Source of the DNA: an uncultured Lachnoclostridium sp.
GTDB taxonomy: Bacteria; Bacillota; Clostridia; Lachnospirales; Lachnospiraceae
Assembly (NCBI GenBank): GCA_905212635.1
Contig: CAJMFH010000009.1
Coordinates: 16,033-80,032 of the forward strand
Direction: 5' to 3'
DNA length: 64,000 nt
The translations under genes were made by a program, and so were the position numbers. Of this stretch, positions 63,802-64,000 are shown piece by piece; position 1 is the first letter of the stretch; each line of letters begins with the position of its first letter. Under the pieces are notes generated by a model. It did not search any database and was not told the DNA's origin. It saw nothing but the letters and a program-made list of their open reading frames with translations.

Positions 63802-64000
63802 ATGGAATTCATTACGTATGAAGTAGAAGACAAAGTTGGTATTATTACCATTAACCGTCCAAAAGCATTGAATGCTTTGAACAGCCAGGTGCTGGATGAG
63901 TTAATTGCTACATTGGATGGTGTAGATCTTGATGTGATTCGCTGTCTGATCCTTACTGGTGCCGGAGAGAAATCTTTTGTAGCCGGTGCTGATATCGGAG
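63802..64000 (+). CDS. crt: 3-hydroxybutyryl-CoA dehydratase (crotonase), 3' part outside window
   Basis: The first 66 codons are visible: MEFITYEVEDKVGIITINRP followed by ALNALNS and a later GAGEKSFVAGADI. This is the crotonase fold start with the oxyanion-hole Ala-Asp-Ile motif. It dehydrates 3-hydroxybutyryl-CoA to crotonyl-CoA. SD AAAGGAGAG before ATG 63802. The remaining pathway genes (hbd, bcd, etfBA) would be expected downstream but cannot be seen. Confidence 0.92.
   Translation, partial: MEFITYEVEDKVGIITINRPKALNALNSQVLDELIATLDGVDLDVIRCLILTGAGEKSFVAGADIG

Noticed and set aside
62598..63851. 417-codon open frame on the minus strand opposite thiolase
   Set aside because: It is opposite a clear thlA with strong codon bias, which leaves few stops on the other strand; its translation is Cys/Ser/His-rich and matches nothing.
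1..64000. CRISPR arrays or insertion sequences
   Set aside because: No regularly spaced short repeats and no transposase frame were seen. The repeated segments found are fragments of the toxin genes.

Overview
The window looks like chromosomal DNA from a low-to-moderate G+C, spore-forming, anaerobic Firmicute. The best fit is a butyrate-producing member of the Lachnospiraceae (Clostridia). Sporulation genes (spoIVB, spoIVA), an oxygen-sensitive class III ribonucleotide reductase (nrdDG), a glmS ribozyme, a T-box, and butyrate genes (a butyryl-CoA:acetate CoA-transferase close to thiolase and the start of a crotonase) support this. The species call is an inference from gene content; no database was searched.

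Layout. 1-6020: end of a secreted BIG2-domain surface protein, recN and spoIVB. 6023-11122: a two-component system divergent from an ABC exporter with two permeases, laid out like the Bacillus linearmycin-resistance (LnrJKLMN) type, with a palindrome between the arms. 11127-11884: two small membrane proteins (DUF2752, DUF4234). 12121-16871: nucleotide genes nrdD, nrdG, dut and a double-domain PPK2 kinase, behind a promoter carrying two NrdR-like boxes. 16919-19109: glmS on the minus strand with its self-cleaving ribozyme leader. 19126-28235: an accessory polymorphic-toxin region. It has a large secreted protein, a transglutaminase-like lipoprotein, a membrane/linker/toxin-tip protein, an adjacent putative immunity gene, and then a trail of immunity-like genes mixed with broken copies of the toxin genes.

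28360-40506 is a housekeeping stretch: aroB, yraN, der, plsY, gpsA, a small DMT-type membrane protein, then comEA, a two-component system, a GerMN lipoprotein, comEC and holA. A tRNA-Ser(CGA) follows at 40553. 40772-44893 is a second accessory island: several very small proteins (one frameshifted, one resembling a type I toxin), an HExxH membrane protein, and an AraC regulator with its own ABC transporter. 44973-51812 is a complete tryptophan operon (trpEGDCFBA) under a Trp-specific T-box. 51897-60323 holds a trigger-factor-like lipoprotein, an 1871-residue leucine-rich-repeat/BIG2 surface protein, and spoIVA, whose ribosome binding site sits inside a terminator hairpin. 60385-64000 holds butyryl-CoA:acetate CoA-transferase (minus strand), coaD, thiolase and the first part of crotonase.

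The most unusual parts are the toxin region, where a probable single gene is cut by in-frame stops and three kinds of toxin-gene fragment are scattered among immunity genes, and the small-peptide island. Start codons were moved downstream wherever a Shine-Dalgarno sequence or gene overlap decided the point. Domain boundaries are approximate, and family names come from motif recognition by eye.
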